Shown here in pieces: positions 1 through 8,475 of a stretch of 64,000 bases of DNA (its first letter is position 1; each line of letters begins with the position of its first letter). Source of the stretch: Leptolyngbya sp. NIES-3755. GTDB lineage: Bacteria > Cyanobacteriota > Cyanobacteriia > Leptolyngbyales > Leptolyngbyaceae. The notes under the pieces were generated by a model. The model worked only from the letters and a program-made list of their open reading frames with translations. It was not told where the DNA came from and made no database searches. A program made the position numbers and the translations under genes. Location of the stretch: NCBI GenBank assembly GCA_001548435.1, contig AP017308.1, forward strand, positions 5,527,030 to 5,591,029. The letters are read 5' to 3'.

Positions 1-935
1 TCTAAAATCGCTTCTGCATTTTGCACTAGAGTTTGATGTTCCTGTTCCGAAGTTTCAGGATTAACCAGCTTGACTAATTCAACTTTATTGAACTGGTGGA
101 GACGAATTAAGCCGCGTGTGTCTCTGCCATAGCTCCCTGCTTCCCGTCGAAAACAAGGCGTGTAAGCACAGTGATGAATCGGTAATTGTTCGGCTGGAAT
201 GACCTCATCCCGATACATATTGGTCAAGGGAATTTCTGCCGTTGCCGCAAGCCACAAATCGTCATCAGCGCATTTGAAACCATCTTCAGCGAATTTTGGT
301 AGCTGTCCGGTTGTGGTGAGCGATCGAGAATTAATCAACACCGGAGGAATGACTTCGACATATCCCGCTGCAATTTGCTGATTCAACATGAACTGAATCA
401 ATGCTCGTTCCAGTGCCGCACCCGCACCCATCAAAATCACGAATCGGCTTTGAGCAATTTTTGTCGCTCGTTCGGTGTTGAGAATTCCAAGCTTCTCAGC
501 GATTTCGTAATGGGGAAGAATGTCGATCGAAGGTTTAAATTCATCTCCCCATCGCTTCACTTCAACATTTTCGGTTTCATCTTTCCCGATCGGCGTTGTC
601 TCACTCGGCAAATTCGGAAATGTCAACAACAGCGTTTCAATCTGATCGCGAATTTCCTTTTCTCGTGGCTCTAATTCGCTTAATTTTGCCTTGATCGAAT
701 TTCCCTCGTCTCGAAGCGGCTGAACTTCGGGATTTTTCGGATCAGCCTTCATCATCTGACCGACCAATTTTCCGATCTCGTTACTTCTTGCTTGGAGTTG
801 CGATCGCTCAACTTCTAATTCGCGCCGCTGACGATCAAGAGACGCGATCGCAGAAAGGTCATAATTCCCGCCGCGCTGATTCAGCTTGGTTTGCACAAGG
901 TCAGGATTTTCACGAATTAGCTTCAGGTCTAGCAC
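1..935 (-). CDS. serS: Seryl-tRNA synthetase, 3' part cut off by window edge
   Basis: Reading leftward from position 935 gives about 311 codons that match the N-terminal two thirds of cytosolic seryl-tRNA synthetase, which charges tRNA-Ser using ATP. The first ~110 residues form the long antiparallel coiled-coil arm that grips the tRNA (start [14 protein letters not shown], then a region rich in Arg, Glu and Gln). The catalytic part follows, with recognisable motif-2 residues ([19 protein letters not shown]) and then the HQFNKVE strand. The reading frame continues out of the window, so motif 3 is not seen. The start is taken as GTG because no ATG lies near the conserved LDLK sequence; AGGGAG lies about 20 bases upstream, which is far. 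The gene is divergent from the phycocyanin operon. Confidence 0.93.
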   Translation of the reverse strand, partial: MLDLKLIRENPDLVQTKLNQRGGNYDLSAIASLDRQRRELEVERSQLQARSNEIGKLVGQMMKADPKNPEVQPLRDEGNSIKAKLSELEPREKEIRDQIETLLLTFPNLPSETTPIGKDETENVEVKRWGDEFKPSIDILPHYEIAEKLGILNTERATKIAQSRFVILMGAGAALERALIQFMLNQQIAAGYVEVIPPVLINSRSLTTTGQLPKFAEDGFKCADDDLWLAATAEIPLTNMYRDEVIPAEQLPIHHCAYTPCFRREAGSYGRDTRGLIRLHQFNKVELVKLVNPETSEQEHQTLVQNAEAIL

Positions 936-1250
936 AATACAACATCCAAAATCGCTCCCTCACCAGGATACATCGTCGGTTGAAAGGCGAGGAACGCAAT
1001 CCAAACTTAGAGAATCTAATCCAACTTAACAAAGCGAAATAATATTTTTGATAAATTTCTTAACAACTCGTTACAGACTTGAGTTTTGCTTGTAGGTCCC
1101 AAAAGTTCTGCAAATCAATTGCAGCCTCAATTTTGAGAATCTTAAATGATCCTTAACTTTACAAAACTAAACAAACACCGCTTAAAGTTTCTCAGAAAAG
1201 CAGAAAGAATTCAGCCTTGATCCCCGTCAATCCTTGATTTAGCAACACTT

Positions 1251-1324
1251 TTGACAAATATTTCGTTGAGCGTGATACAAATCAACAACTTGTAACAAAC
1301 TCAGGCACTATGGCATTGTATAAA
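1251..1324 (+). promoter_or_regulatory. Candidate promoters of the cpc operon
   Basis: Two sigma-70-like signals lie in the 660-base gap before cpcB. TTGACA (1251-1256) is followed 17 bases later by GATACA (1274-1279). TATAAA (1319-1324) is a good -10 with no clear -35. Either would give a leader of roughly 270-310 bases, which fits the long cpc leaders known in other cyanobacteria. The sequence from 936 to about 1250 shows no gene. The assignment is by pattern only, with no mapped start site. Confidence 0.35.
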
Positions 1325-1446
1325 AGGAAATCGAAGGGGAAAACAAACAAAACAAACCCGCTTAAAACACTATCTGAATAGGATTCGCGCTTTCTCATAG
1401 AAATGTGACAATCTCTCAGATTTCTTAAAAACTCAATTTGTCATCA

Positions 1447-1522
1447 CTCGATACAAATCGAGTTTTCCGAGAAACTGAAATTCAGAGAGTGGGGTTTAAC
1501 GCCTCTTCGGGCATTCAAACCT
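1447..1522 (+). promoter_or_regulatory. Structured 5' leader of cpcB (two hairpins)
   Basis: A perfect 6-bp stem, CTCGAT-acaa-ATCGAG (1447-1462), is followed by TTTT and looks like a small intrinsic-terminator or stability hairpin. A second stem-loop at about 1491-1522 pairs GGTTT with AAACC and GCC with GGC. Both lie upstream of the cpcB ribosome-binding site (AGGAG at 1582-1586). They could protect the abundant mRNA or attenuate transcription. The structures are read by eye; folding energy was not computed. Confidence 0.4.
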
Positions 1523-1594
1523 CCAAATGGCTTCAGAAACACCTTCCAGTTCTGAACCAAACCGAACTCATACCCAGTTTTTAGGAGAATTCCA

Positions 1595-2113
1595 ATGTTA
1601 GATGCTTTCGCAAAGGTGGTCTCTCAGGCTGATGCCAAAGGCGAATTCCTTAGCACCGGACAACTCGATGCTTTAACCTCAGTCGTTCGTGATGGCAGCA
1701 AGCGCCTTGACACCGTGAACCGCATCACCAGCAACGCATCCACGATCGTTGCAAACGCGGCTCGTGCATTGTTCGCAGAACAGCCCCAATTGATCGCTCC
1801 CGGCGGAAACGCTTACACCAACCGCCGCATGGCAGCTTGTCTGCGCGACATGGAAATCATCTTGCGCTATGTCACCTACGCAACCCTCGCAGGTGATGCA
1901 AGCGTTCTCGACGATCGTTGCTTGAACGGTCTGCGCGAAACCTACCAAGCATTGGGCGTACCTGGTGGATCGGTTGCTGCTGGTGTTCAAAAAATGAAAG
2001 AAGCTGCAATCTCCTTGGCAAACGACCCGAACGGAATCACCAAAGGTGACTGTTCGCAATTGATGTCGGAAGTTGCTTCCTACTTCGATCGTGCGGCGGC
2101 TGCTGTTGCATAG
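1595..2113 (+). CDS. cpcB: C-phycocyanin beta subunit
   Basis: This is the 172-residue beta chain of phycocyanin, the blue light-harvesting protein of phycobilisome rods. It has the standard family length. Cys82 (in AACLRDME) and Cys153 (in KGDCSQL) are the two phycocyanobilin attachment sites, and Asn72 (GGNAY) is the conserved methylated asparagine. The two-bilin pattern and sequence fit CpcB; phycoerythrocyanin beta is closely related, but no pec lyase genes follow. A strong ribosome-binding site, AGGAG, precedes the ATG. It is the first gene of the operon, followed 71 bases later by cpcA. A pair of hairpins in the leader may control its high expression. Confidence 0.98.
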   Translation: MLDAFAKVVSQADAKGEFLSTGQLDALTSVVRDGSKRLDTVNRITSNASTIVANAARALFAEQPQLIAPGGNAYTNRRMAACLRDMEIILRYVTYATLAGDASVLDDRCLNGLRETYQALGVPGGSVAAGVQKMKEAAISLANDPNGITKGDCSQLMSEVASYFDRAAAAVA

Positions 2114-2184
2114 TTTCTGAGTTTTACCACTCAACTCTTTTACTTTTTTCCTCAAAACGATAAACCCAAAGGGAGAGACCAACA

Positions 2185-2673
2185 ATGAAGACCCCGATTA
2201 CTGAAGCGATCGCTGCTGCGGATACCCAAGGACGTTTTCTGAGCAACACTGAACTTCAAGCCGTCAACGGACGCTTTGAGCGTGCAGTTGCTTCGATGGA
2301 AGCGGCTCGTGCATTGACTACCAACGCACAAAAACTGATCGACGGTGCTGCAAACGCGGTTTATCAGAAGTTCCCTTACACCACCCAAATGCAAGGTTCG
2401 CAGTACGCTTCGACCCCCGAAGGAAAAGCGAAGTGTGCACGTGACATCGGATACTACCTCCGCATGGTCACCTACTGCTTGGTTGCAGGTGGAACGGGTC
2501 CGATGGACGAGTACTTGGTTGCTGGTTTGGCTGAAATCAACCAAACATTCGACTTGGCTCCCTCCTGGTATGTGGAAGCTCTGAAGAACATCAAAGCAAG
2601 CCACGGTCTGAGCGGACAAGCTGCAAACGAAGCAAACACCTACCTCGACTACGCCATCAACGCGCTGAGCTAA
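2185..2673 (+). CDS. cpcA: C-phycocyanin alpha subunit
   Basis: This 162-residue chain has exactly the family length. It pairs with CpcB to build the phycocyanin trimers and hexamers of the rods. Cys84 (in [11 protein letters not shown]) is the single bilin attachment site, loaded by the CpcE/CpcF lyase encoded downstream. The N-terminus [20 protein letters not shown] is typical of CpcA. A purine-rich ribosome-binding site (AAAGGGAGAG) lies upstream. The gene ends 14 bases before a strong hairpin, which probably limits read-through into the linker genes. Confidence 0.98.
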   Translation: MKTPITEAIAAADTQGRFLSNTELQAVNGRFERAVASMEAARALTTNAQKLIDGAANAVYQKFPYTTQMQGSQYASTPEGKAKCARDIGYYLRMVTYCLVAGGTGPMDEYLVAGLAEINQTFDLAPSWYVEALKNIKASHGLSGQAANEANTYLDYAINALS

Positions 2674-2686
2674 TTTAGCTTCTCCT

Positions 2687-2753
2687 TGCCCGGAAAGGTA
2701 TGCGGTTCGCTGGCAAGTGCTGGCTATTGTTTACCCTTCCGGGCATTGTTTTA
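2687..2753 (+). terminator. Attenuating hairpin between cpcA and cpcC
   Basis: TGCCCGGAAAGGTA (2687-2700) pairs with TACCCTTCCGGGCA (2732-2745), with one mismatch over 14 positions. The stem is followed by TTGTTTTA. It resembles a leaky intrinsic terminator or an mRNA 3'-end stabiliser between the subunit genes and the linker genes, as is known for cpc operons of other cyanobacteria. It would let cpcBA transcripts outnumber the full-length message. Confidence 0.75.
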
Positions 2754-2832
2754 TCAAAATTTGGGTTAGCAGCCGATGTCGCTAACAAGAGCTTAAATTC
2801 ACGTTCGCCGTTGTTTTTGGAGAACTCGATAG

Positions 2833-3699
2833 ATGGCTATTACAGCAGCAGCAGCGCGGTTGGGTACTGCGCCGTTCCAAGAAACGCCCAAAGTAGAACT
2901 GCGCCATCCTTGGACGGAGGATGATGTCGAAGCGGTAATTCGCGCCGTGTATCGTCAGGTGTTGGGCAATGACTACCTGATGAAGTCGGAGCGCTTAACC
3001 AGTGCAGAATCGCTTTTGCGTAACGGCAAAATCTCGGTGAGAGAGTTTGTTCGTGCGGTAGCGAAATCAGAATTATATAAAGAGAAGTTTCTCTATAACA
3101 ACTTCCAAACTCGTGTTATCGAGCTAAACCACAAGCATTTGCTGGGTCGCGCTCCATTCGATGAGTCGGCAGTGGTCGAACACTTAGATATCTACGAAAC
3201 TCAAGGGTTCGATGCAGAAATCGATTCTTACATTGATTCCGAAGAGTACGAAGCGAACTTTGGCGACAATGTGGTTCCGTACTATCGCGGCTTCCAGTAT
3301 GAGACGGGCGCGAGAACGATCGGGTTTACGAATATGTTCCAGTTGTATCGCGGCTATGCGAACAGCGATCGCTCTCAAGCAGCAGGTAAGAAGTCTCGCC
3401 TAGCGCGGAATTTGGCAAACAATGTCTCTTCATCGATCGCGTCTCCGTCGCAATCGACCGACAGCGGTTGGTCGCACTTTAGCGCCTCGGATGATCTTGC
3501 ACCGAAGAAAGCATTGGGCGGATCGTATGGTGAGAGCGGTCGGATCTATCGGGTAGAAGTGGCTGGAGTCTTGTCTCCGGGCTATCCGAAAGTTCGTCGA
3601 TCGAGCACGGCTTTCCTCGTGCCTTACGAGCAACTGTCAAACAAGATGCAGCAAATTCAGCGCACAGGCGCGAAAATTGTCAGCGTCACACCTGCTTAG
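2833..3699 (+). CDS. cpcC: Phycocyanin-associated rod linker polypeptide
   Basis: This 288-residue protein links phycocyanin hexamers within phycobilisome rods. Residues of about 15-150 form the PBS_linker domain ([21 protein letters not shown], then [15 protein letters not shown] and LGRAPF). After a Ser-rich spacer (about 185-225), residues of about 235-288 form a CpcD-like domain ending in [16 protein letters not shown]. The length is usual for the 30-33 kDa rod linker. The ATG is preceded by GGAGAA. It lies third in the operon, between hairpins that follow cpcA and cpcC. Only one cpcC copy is present here. Confidence 0.96.
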   Translation: MAITAAAARLGTAPFQETPKVELRHPWTEDDVEAVIRAVYRQVLGNDYLMKSERLTSAESLLRNGKISVREFVRAVAKSELYKEKFLYNNFQTRVIELNHKHLLGRAPFDESAVVEHLDIYETQGFDAEIDSYIDSEEYEANFGDNVVPYYRGFQYETGARTIGFTNMFQLYRGYANSDRSQAAGKKSRLARNLANNVSSSIASPSQSTDSGWSHFSASDDLAPKKALGGSYGESGRIYRVEVAGVLSPGYPKVRRSSTAFLVPYEQLSNKMQQIQRTGAKIVSVTPA

Positions 3700-3707
3700 A
3701 GTGGTTG

Positions 3708-3761
3708 AGTCGGGAATTGGGAAAGGCAGCAGGTTTTTCTCGATGCCCGACTTCTAGTTTT
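3708..3761 (+). terminator. Hairpin between cpcC and cpcD
   Basis: AGTCGGG (3708-3714) pairs with CCCGACT (3746-3752), followed by TCTAGTTTTT. This is a second weak terminator-like stem inside the operon. It may give a further step down in transcript level or mark a processed 3' end. Confidence 0.5.
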
Positions 3762-3792
3762 TCCTAATCTCAATACTAAGGAGCCTTGAACC

Positions 3793-4029
3793 ATGTTCGG
3801 TCAAACCGCAGTGGGAAGCGCCGCAAACACTCCATCGGGCGCACGAGTCTTTCGTTATGAAGTGGTAGGCTTGCGTCAAAACGACCAAACCGATCGCAAT
3901 AACTATGAAATCCGTAACAGCGGCAGCGTGTTTATCACTGTGCCCTACAACCGGATGAACGAAGAAATGCAGCGGATTACCCGTTTGGGTGGTCGCATCG
4001 TCAACATTGAACCGCTCACTGCTGAGTAA
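3793..4029 (+). CDS. cpcD: Phycobilisome small rod-capping linker
   Basis: This 78-residue protein is the rod-terminating linker that caps the outer end of phycocyanin rods. Nearly all of it is a CpcD domain (FRYEVVGLRQND, then SVFITVPYNRMNEEMQRI and LGGRIVNIEPL), matching the C-terminal domain of the CpcC encoded just upstream. The length is normal for the 8-9 kDa capping linker. The ribosome-binding site AAGGAG lies 9 bases before the ATG. cpcE starts only 5 bases after the stop, so the two are probably translated together. Confidence 0.97.
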   Translation: MFGQTAVGSAANTPSGARVFRYEVVGLRQNDQTDRNNYEIRNSGSVFITVPYNRMNEEMQRITRLGGRIVNIEPLTAE

Positions 4030-4034
4030 TCATC

Positions 4035-4859
4035 GTGATTGAATCGAACTCTGAACTCGAACCGCAACCTGGAGCCGAACCGTTAACGGTGGAAAGCGCG
4101 ATCGCAAATTTATCGTGTCCCGATACGAGTTTGCGATATTACGCGGCTTGGTGGCTGGGGAAATTTCAGATCAAAGATTCAAGCGCGATCGAGGCTTTAA
4201 TGACCGCATTGGAAGACGAAGACGATCGTACCGAATTGGGTGGCTATCCGTTGCGGCGAAATGCTGCACGGGCATTGGGGAAATTAGGCGATCGTCGGGC
4301 GGTTCCTGGGCTGACTCGCTGTCTTGAGTGTGATGATTTCTACGTCCGGGAGTCAGCGGCTCAAGCCCTGGGATTGCTTGGCGATTCGTCGTGCGTTCCT
4401 CAATTAATGGCACTGCTCAAGGGCGGGATCGAAATGGCTCAGTTTGTTCCGGGTCGTCCGCATTTAGTCCAGCCTGTCGAGGCGGTACTAGAAGCATTGG
4501 GCGCATTAGGAGCGACTGAAGCGATCGATCTTGTTCGTCCGTTTCTCGATCATTCGGTGGCACGAGTTCAATATGCTGCGGCGCGATCGATGTACCAGTT
4601 AACTCGTGATCCAGTTTATGGAGAGCGACTGGTCGAAGCGCTGCAAGGAAACGATGTGCAACTGAGACGATCGGCGTTAGCAGATTTGGGTGCGATCGGA
4701 TATCTTCCGGCTGCCGATGCGATCGCGGCTTCTCCGGTAGAGAACAGCTTTAAGCTGCTGTCTTGTAAAGGTTTGCTGGATTATCATCTACGAGAAACGG
4801 GCGATCCGTTGTCTTCAGATGCAATCAAGCTTATGACCCTCATGGATAACCTACTGTGA
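4035..4859 (+). CDS. cpcE: Phycocyanobilin lyase subunit alpha
   Basis: CpcE and CpcF form the heterodimeric lyase that attaches phycocyanobilin to Cys84 of CpcA. The 274-residue product is an array of HEAT-like repeats with the E/F-lyase signature: NLSCPDTSLRYYAAWWLGKF near the N-terminus, then LRRNAARALGKLGD and VRESAAQALGLLGD. The length is right for CpcE. The GTG start sits 5 bases after the cpcD stop, and no upstream alternative avoids overlapping cpcD. It is followed by cpcF, as in most cpc operons. Confidence 0.95.
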   Translation: MIESNSELEPQPGAEPLTVESAIANLSCPDTSLRYYAAWWLGKFQIKDSSAIEALMTALEDEDDRTELGGYPLRRNAARALGKLGDRRAVPGLTRCLECDDFYVRESAAQALGLLGDSSCVPQLMALLKGGIEMAQFVPGRPHLVQPVEAVLEALGALGATEAIDLVRPFLDHSVARVQYAAARSMYQLTRDPVYGERLVEALQGNDVQLRRSALADLGAIGYLPAADAIAASPVENSFKLLSCKGLLDYHLRETGDPLSSDAIKLMTLMDNLL

Positions 4860-4930
4860 ACTGGTAAGCGGTGATTCGGGAGCGAGAATATCGAACCGGG
4901 ATCGCCAAATTGCCCCATCACGAGAATTCT

Positions 4931-5563
4931 ATGATTGCCACTGATCCCACAATTCAATCGTTGATTCATGCCGTCGAAGTGGCAGATTCTCCCGCCAAAT
5001 TGGTTGGAGCCGTTCACGCTTTGGCAAATGTGCGATCGACAGAAGCAATTCCGACGCTGATTCGCGCTCTAGGGTTTAACAATCCGGGGGCAGCATTGGC
5101 GGCGGTTTCTGGCTTGGTCGCATTGGGAGAAGTCGCAGTCCCCGAATTGTTAGCCCAAATTGATGGCTACAACTATGGGGCAAGGGCTTACAGTTTACGA
5201 GCACTCGCCGCGATCGCTGATCCACGCGCCTTAGAAGCTCTGATCAAAGCTGCCGAAGCCGATTTCGCTCCGAGCGTCAGACGAGCCGCAATCAAAGGTT
5301 TAGGACAAATTCGCTGGCAACAACTTGAACCCACAGCCCGCGAATCCGCTCAGTCCCAAGCTTTGAACACGCTCTTATTTGTCGCGCAGGATGTCGATTG
5401 GGCAAATCGGTACGCTGCGATCGTCGGTTTACAAAACTGGCTCACTTCTGCGGATTCGGTCGATCGAACTCGTGCGATCGCTCAACTCGATCAGATGCTT
5501 CAAGCTGATTCCGATGGTGCGGTTCGAGCCAGAGCCGCTCTTGCGAAACAGCAACTTTCATAA
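4931..5563 (+). CDS. cpcF: Phycocyanobilin lyase subunit beta
   Basis: This is the partner of CpcE in the CpcA bilin lyase. The 210 residues carry HEAT-like repeats (LVGAVHALANVRSTEAIPTL, GARAYSLRALAAIADPRAL, VRRAAIKGLGQI) and match the normal CpcF length. The ATG at 4931 places the first conserved helix (TIQSLIHAVE) where it belongs. An in-frame GTG at 4871 would add 20 residues that look unrelated, so it is less likely. The stop lies 24 bases before cpcG1. Confidence 0.93.
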   Translation: MIATDPTIQSLIHAVEVADSPAKLVGAVHALANVRSTEAIPTLIRALGFNNPGAALAAVSGLVALGEVAVPELLAQIDGYNYGARAYSLRALAAIADPRALEALIKAAEADFAPSVRRAAIKGLGQIRWQQLEPTARESAQSQALNTLLFVAQDVDWANRYAAIVGLQNWLTSADSVDRTRAIAQLDQMLQADSDGAVRARAALAKQQLS

Positions 5564-5587
5564 GTTCACTTTATTGGGTTTCTCCTC

Positions 5588-6430
5588 ATGGCAATCCCAC
5601 TTCTCAAAGTAAATCCCAAAACTCAGAATCAGCGCGTCGATGGTTACGATGTGCCTGATGAAGACGATCCGGTGATTTATCGCTTAACCGATGCTCGATC
5701 GGCAGAAGATGTCGATCGCATTATTTGGGCAGCGTATCGCCAGATTTTTGCTGAGCATTTAATTCTCAAGAGCCATCGTCAAGTCTTCCTCGAATCGCAA
5801 TTGCGAAATAGAGCGATCGGCGTGGCTGATTTTGTTCGCGGCTTGGGTAAATCTGAGGTTTACCGCGAATTGGTAGCAGACACGAACTCGAACTATCGCT
5901 TGGTAGATATTACCCTAAAGCGGTTTTTGGGACGGGCATCGTATGGTCGAGATGAACAGATCGCGAAATCGATCGTCATTGCCACCAAAGGTTTGCACGG
6001 TTTCATTGATGAAATTGTCGATGGTGAAGAATATCGCGAGAACTTTGGCGATGACATCGTGCCATATCAACGCCGTCGGTTAGAAGGTCGCCCGTTTAAC
6101 TTGACAAATCCGCGTTACAGCGACTTCTGGCGCAATCGTTTGTTAGAACGGGAATTGGCAACTCGATCGTACTATCAAGTTCGCAGCTACAACGCAGGCG
6201 ACCTGGATAAAGAAGTGATCCGTCAAGCGATTCCATTCACGTTCTTGAACATGGCGCAAAGCTTGAGTACGCCTCATCTCGATACGCAACGCCATGTGGC
6301 ACGAGCAACATCGAGCGCGATTCAAGTTCCGGATTCGAGCCGTGAAGCTGCTGGAGTGACGAAACCAACAGTGAGCCGTCCGAAGGTGAACTTGCCTTAT
6401 AGCTACATTCCTGGCACTGCGAAGGTGTAG
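5588..6430 (+). CDS. cpcG: Phycobilisome rod-core linker, copy 1
   Basis: CpcG attaches phycocyanin rods to the allophycocyanin core. This 280-residue copy starts [23 protein letters not shown], typical of CpcG, and carries a PBS_linker domain at about residues 25-155 (IIWAAYRQIFAEHLILKSHRQ, then VADFVRGLGKSEVYR and LGRASYGRDEQ). The C-terminal ~100 residues are polar and Pro-rich, with no membrane segment, so this is the core-attaching type and not the membrane-anchored CpcL form. It is the longest of the three tandem copies and the last gene before the MITE. Confidence 0.95.
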   Translation: MAIPLLKVNPKTQNQRVDGYDVPDEDDPVIYRLTDARSAEDVDRIIWAAYRQIFAEHLILKSHRQVFLESQLRNRAIGVADFVRGLGKSEVYRELVADTNSNYRLVDITLKRFLGRASYGRDEQIAKSIVIATKGLHGFIDEIVDGEEYRENFGDDIVPYQRRRLEGRPFNLTNPRYSDFWRNRLLERELATRSYYQVRSYNAGDLDKEVIRQAIPFTFLNMAQSLSTPHLDTQRHVARATSSAIQVPDSSREAAGVTKPTVSRPKVNLPYSYIPGTAKV

Positions 6431-6452
6431 GAATTGAGCATAGGTTTTCTAA

Positions 6453-6660
6453 GAGGATGTTTGAAAAGTATCGATCGTTGCATTCACCCGCCCCGGAATA
6501 GAATTCGGGGCTAACAGTGCGAAGTCCTGTGAACAGGACTAAAGATGCTCAGTTCGGCTCTCAGTCCCCTTTAGTGGACTTTGTTCTGTTAGCCCCGAAT
6601 TCATTCCGGGGCGGGACAGCATCGGAGCGAGAAGTCAATTTATGCTTTTCAAACATCCTC
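6453..6660 (+). mobile_element. MITE-like palindromic element between cpcG1 and cpcG2
   Basis: A 208-bp non-coding element is bounded by perfect 16-bp inverted repeats, GAGGATGTTTGAAAAG (6453-6468) and its complement (6645-6660). It is flanked on both sides by TAA, a likely 3-bp target duplication. Inside are a second long inverted repeat (CCCGCCCCGGAAT...CTAACAG against CTGTTAG...ATTCCGGGGCGGG) and the palindrome AGTCCTGT-GA-ACAGGACT. There is no open frame. TNA duplications are typical of some IS5-family groups, so an IS5-related transposase may have moved it; that is an inference. A partial similar motif (CCGCCCCGGAATTCTATTC) recurs just downstream at about 6702-6720. Confidence 0.85.
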
Positions 6661-6804
6661 TAAGAGAATGTTCTCAGAGTAGTCGATCATTGCTCAGTTC
6701 CGCCCCGGAATTCTATTCACGGACGATCGAGCAACGAAGCGAATAACCTCTCGAATCATTTTCTCAAGCGATCGCACAATCCCCTTTTTTACCCTTGATG
6801 AACT

Positions 6805-7545
6805 ATGTCGATTCCCTTACTTGAGTACAAACCCTCCTCGCAAAATCAGCGAGTTGATGGGTACGAAGTTCCAGGCGAAGACACTCCCTATATCTATCGT
6901 CTTGAAGATTGCGTCGATCAAACCGATATCACCAATCTGATTTGGGCAGCTTATCGGCAAGTGTTCAGCGAACACGTCATCTTACAAAGCAGCCGCCAAA
7001 AGAATCTCGAATCCCAACTGAAGAACCGAGCGATTACCGTTCGCGACTTTGTGCGCGGATTGGCAAAGTCGGAAACGTTTAGAACTTTGGTGATCGACAA
7101 AAACTCGAACTATCGCTTAGTCGATATTGCTCTGAAGCGCCTACTGGGTCGATCGGCTTACAACAATGAAGAAACGATCGCTTGGTCGATTAAAATCGCG
7201 ACTCTAGGTTGGGATGGCTTCGTAGATGTACTCCTCGACAGCGAAGAGTATGCGACTGCGTTTGGGGATAACACCGTTCCTTATCAGCGTCGTCGTTACA
7301 AAGGTCGTCCGTTTAACTTGGTCACTCCGAGCTATGCGGACTACTGGCGCGATCAGGAAGAAACGAGCCGTTACAAGTGGGGCGATATCAATAACTTCCG
7401 GGATCTTGCTCGATCGCTGAACATCAAAACCGTTGAACACAAACCCGTATCGACGGCGAACATTGCGATTCCTGATATGACACGCGACTTGGCGAGTAGT
7501 ACTCCCGCTTCGATTAGTTCCTCATCGGGTTTCCCATTACGCTAA
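6805..7545 (+). CDS. cpcG: Phycobilisome rod-core linker, copy 2
   Basis: This is a second CpcG paralogue of 246 residues, with the same N-terminal block ([23 protein letters not shown]) and PBS_linker domain ([46 protein letters not shown]). It is closer to copy 3 than to copy 1 around [14 protein letters not shown]. The tail is short and Ser-rich (ending SSSSGFPLR), without a membrane segment. The MITE separates it from copy 1, so it may rely on read-through or on its own promoter in the 6661-6804 stretch. Different CpcG copies commonly set different rod types on one core. Confidence 0.95.
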   Translation: MSIPLLEYKPSSQNQRVDGYEVPGEDTPYIYRLEDCVDQTDITNLIWAAYRQVFSEHVILQSSRQKNLESQLKNRAITVRDFVRGLAKSETFRTLVIDKNSNYRLVDIALKRLLGRSAYNNEETIAWSIKIATLGWDGFVDVLLDSEEYATAFGDNTVPYQRRRYKGRPFNLVTPSYADYWRDQEETSRYKWGDINNFRDLARSLNIKTVEHKPVSTANIAIPDMTRDLASSTPASISSSSGFPLR

Positions 7546-7635
7546 ATCGTGTCCCAGACGCGAGATAATAAGCGTAGCAATGAGATTCATTTCTTCAAAA
7601 GTCTTGCTGTTTATTAATACGAGGGAGATTCTGAC

Positions 7636-8391
7636 ATGGCATTGCCATTGTTAGCTTATAAGCCGACCACCCAAAACCACCGGGTGAAAAATTTCGGCAC
7701 TGCTGACCAAAACGAAGACACTCCTTACATCTATCGAATCGAGGATGTAAGCTCTGTAACCGATATGGAGTCGCTGATTTGGGCGGCATATCGTCAAGTG
7801 TTCAGCGAACATGAAACCTTGAAGTTCAATCGCCAAATTGCGTCTGAATCTCGTGTGAGAAACGGTGCAATCACGGTGCGCGACTTCATTCGTGAATTGG
7901 CAAAATCTGAGCGCTTCTACAGCACTGTAGTGGAAGTGAACAACAACTATCGCTTGGTGCAAATCTGCCTGAAGCGCTTCCTGGGTCGTGATTCTTATGA
8001 TCGAGATGAAGAAATCGCTTGGTCGATCGTGATCGGAACCAAGGGCTTTAATGGGTTTGTCGATGCTTTGCTCGATAGCGAAGAGTACACGAACGCATTT
8101 GGCGATTATACCGTTCCGTATCAGCGTCGTCGGATGGAAGCGCGTCCGTTTAACTTGGATACTCCTCGTTACGGTGAAGACTTCCGCGAAACGGCTGGAA
8201 CCGTGAAGAACGATTGGCAGTTTGTGGTGCAGAACTACTACTCCAAGAAGTCGCAAGAACGCAACTTGCCCGAAGGTGATCCACGTCGCTTCCTCAGTGT
8301 GGCAGCCGCGATCGCTCCGAAGCAGAACTATGGTAGCGTGACTACTTCGACCGATTACATGAGCAAAGTGCCGAACCGCAGTCGTCGTTAA
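7636..8391 (+). CDS. cpcG: Phycobilisome rod-core linker, copy 3
   Basis: This third CpcG paralogue has 251 residues: N-terminus [24 protein letters not shown]_linker domain at about residues 30-160 ([48 protein letters not shown]), and a basic tail ending VPNRSRR. No membrane helix is present. GAGGGAG lies upstream of the ATG. It is the last gene of the operon; a strong hairpin terminator follows 18 bases after the stop. Confidence 0.95.
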   Translation: MALPLLAYKPTTQNHRVKNFGTADQNEDTPYIYRIEDVSSVTDMESLIWAAYRQVFSEHETLKFNRQIASESRVRNGAITVRDFIRELAKSERFYSTVVEVNNNYRLVQICLKRFLGRDSYDRDEEIAWSIVIGTKGFNGFVDALLDSEEYTNAFGDYTVPYQRRRMEARPFNLDTPRYGEDFRETAGTVKNDWQFVVQNYYSKKSQERNLPEGDPRRFLSVAAAIAPKQNYGSVTTSTDYMSKVPNRSRR

Positions 8392-8408
8392 GATTAGCGG
8401 TTTCGCTG

Positions 8409-8475
8409 TGGGCTTAATTTTCGGTTCCAGTTTGTCTTAGATAGATTGGAACCGAGAGTTAAGCCCATTTGTTTT
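8409..8475. terminator. Terminator at end of cpc operon
   Basis: TGGGCTTAA...TCGGTTCCA (8409-8429) pairs with TGGAACCGA...TTAAGCCCA (8447-8467), followed by TTTGTTTTT. This strong two-part stem with a T tract ends the cpc operon. It also lies next to the stop of the convergent acetyltransferase gene and may serve both strands. Confidence 0.85.

Noticed and set aside
1679-2619. Minus-strand frames of 168 and 155 codons opposite cpcB and cpcA
   Set aside because: They are antisense shadows of highly conserved genes and show no known family pattern.
2700-2924. Plus-strand frame overlapping the cpcA-cpcC hairpin and cpcC start
   Set aside because: It runs through the hairpin and into cpcC in another frame, with no family pattern.
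6453-6660. Operon terminator for cpcG1
   Set aside because: The perfect distant ends and the TAA duplication fit a mobile element better than a simple terminator, although it may end transcripts too.
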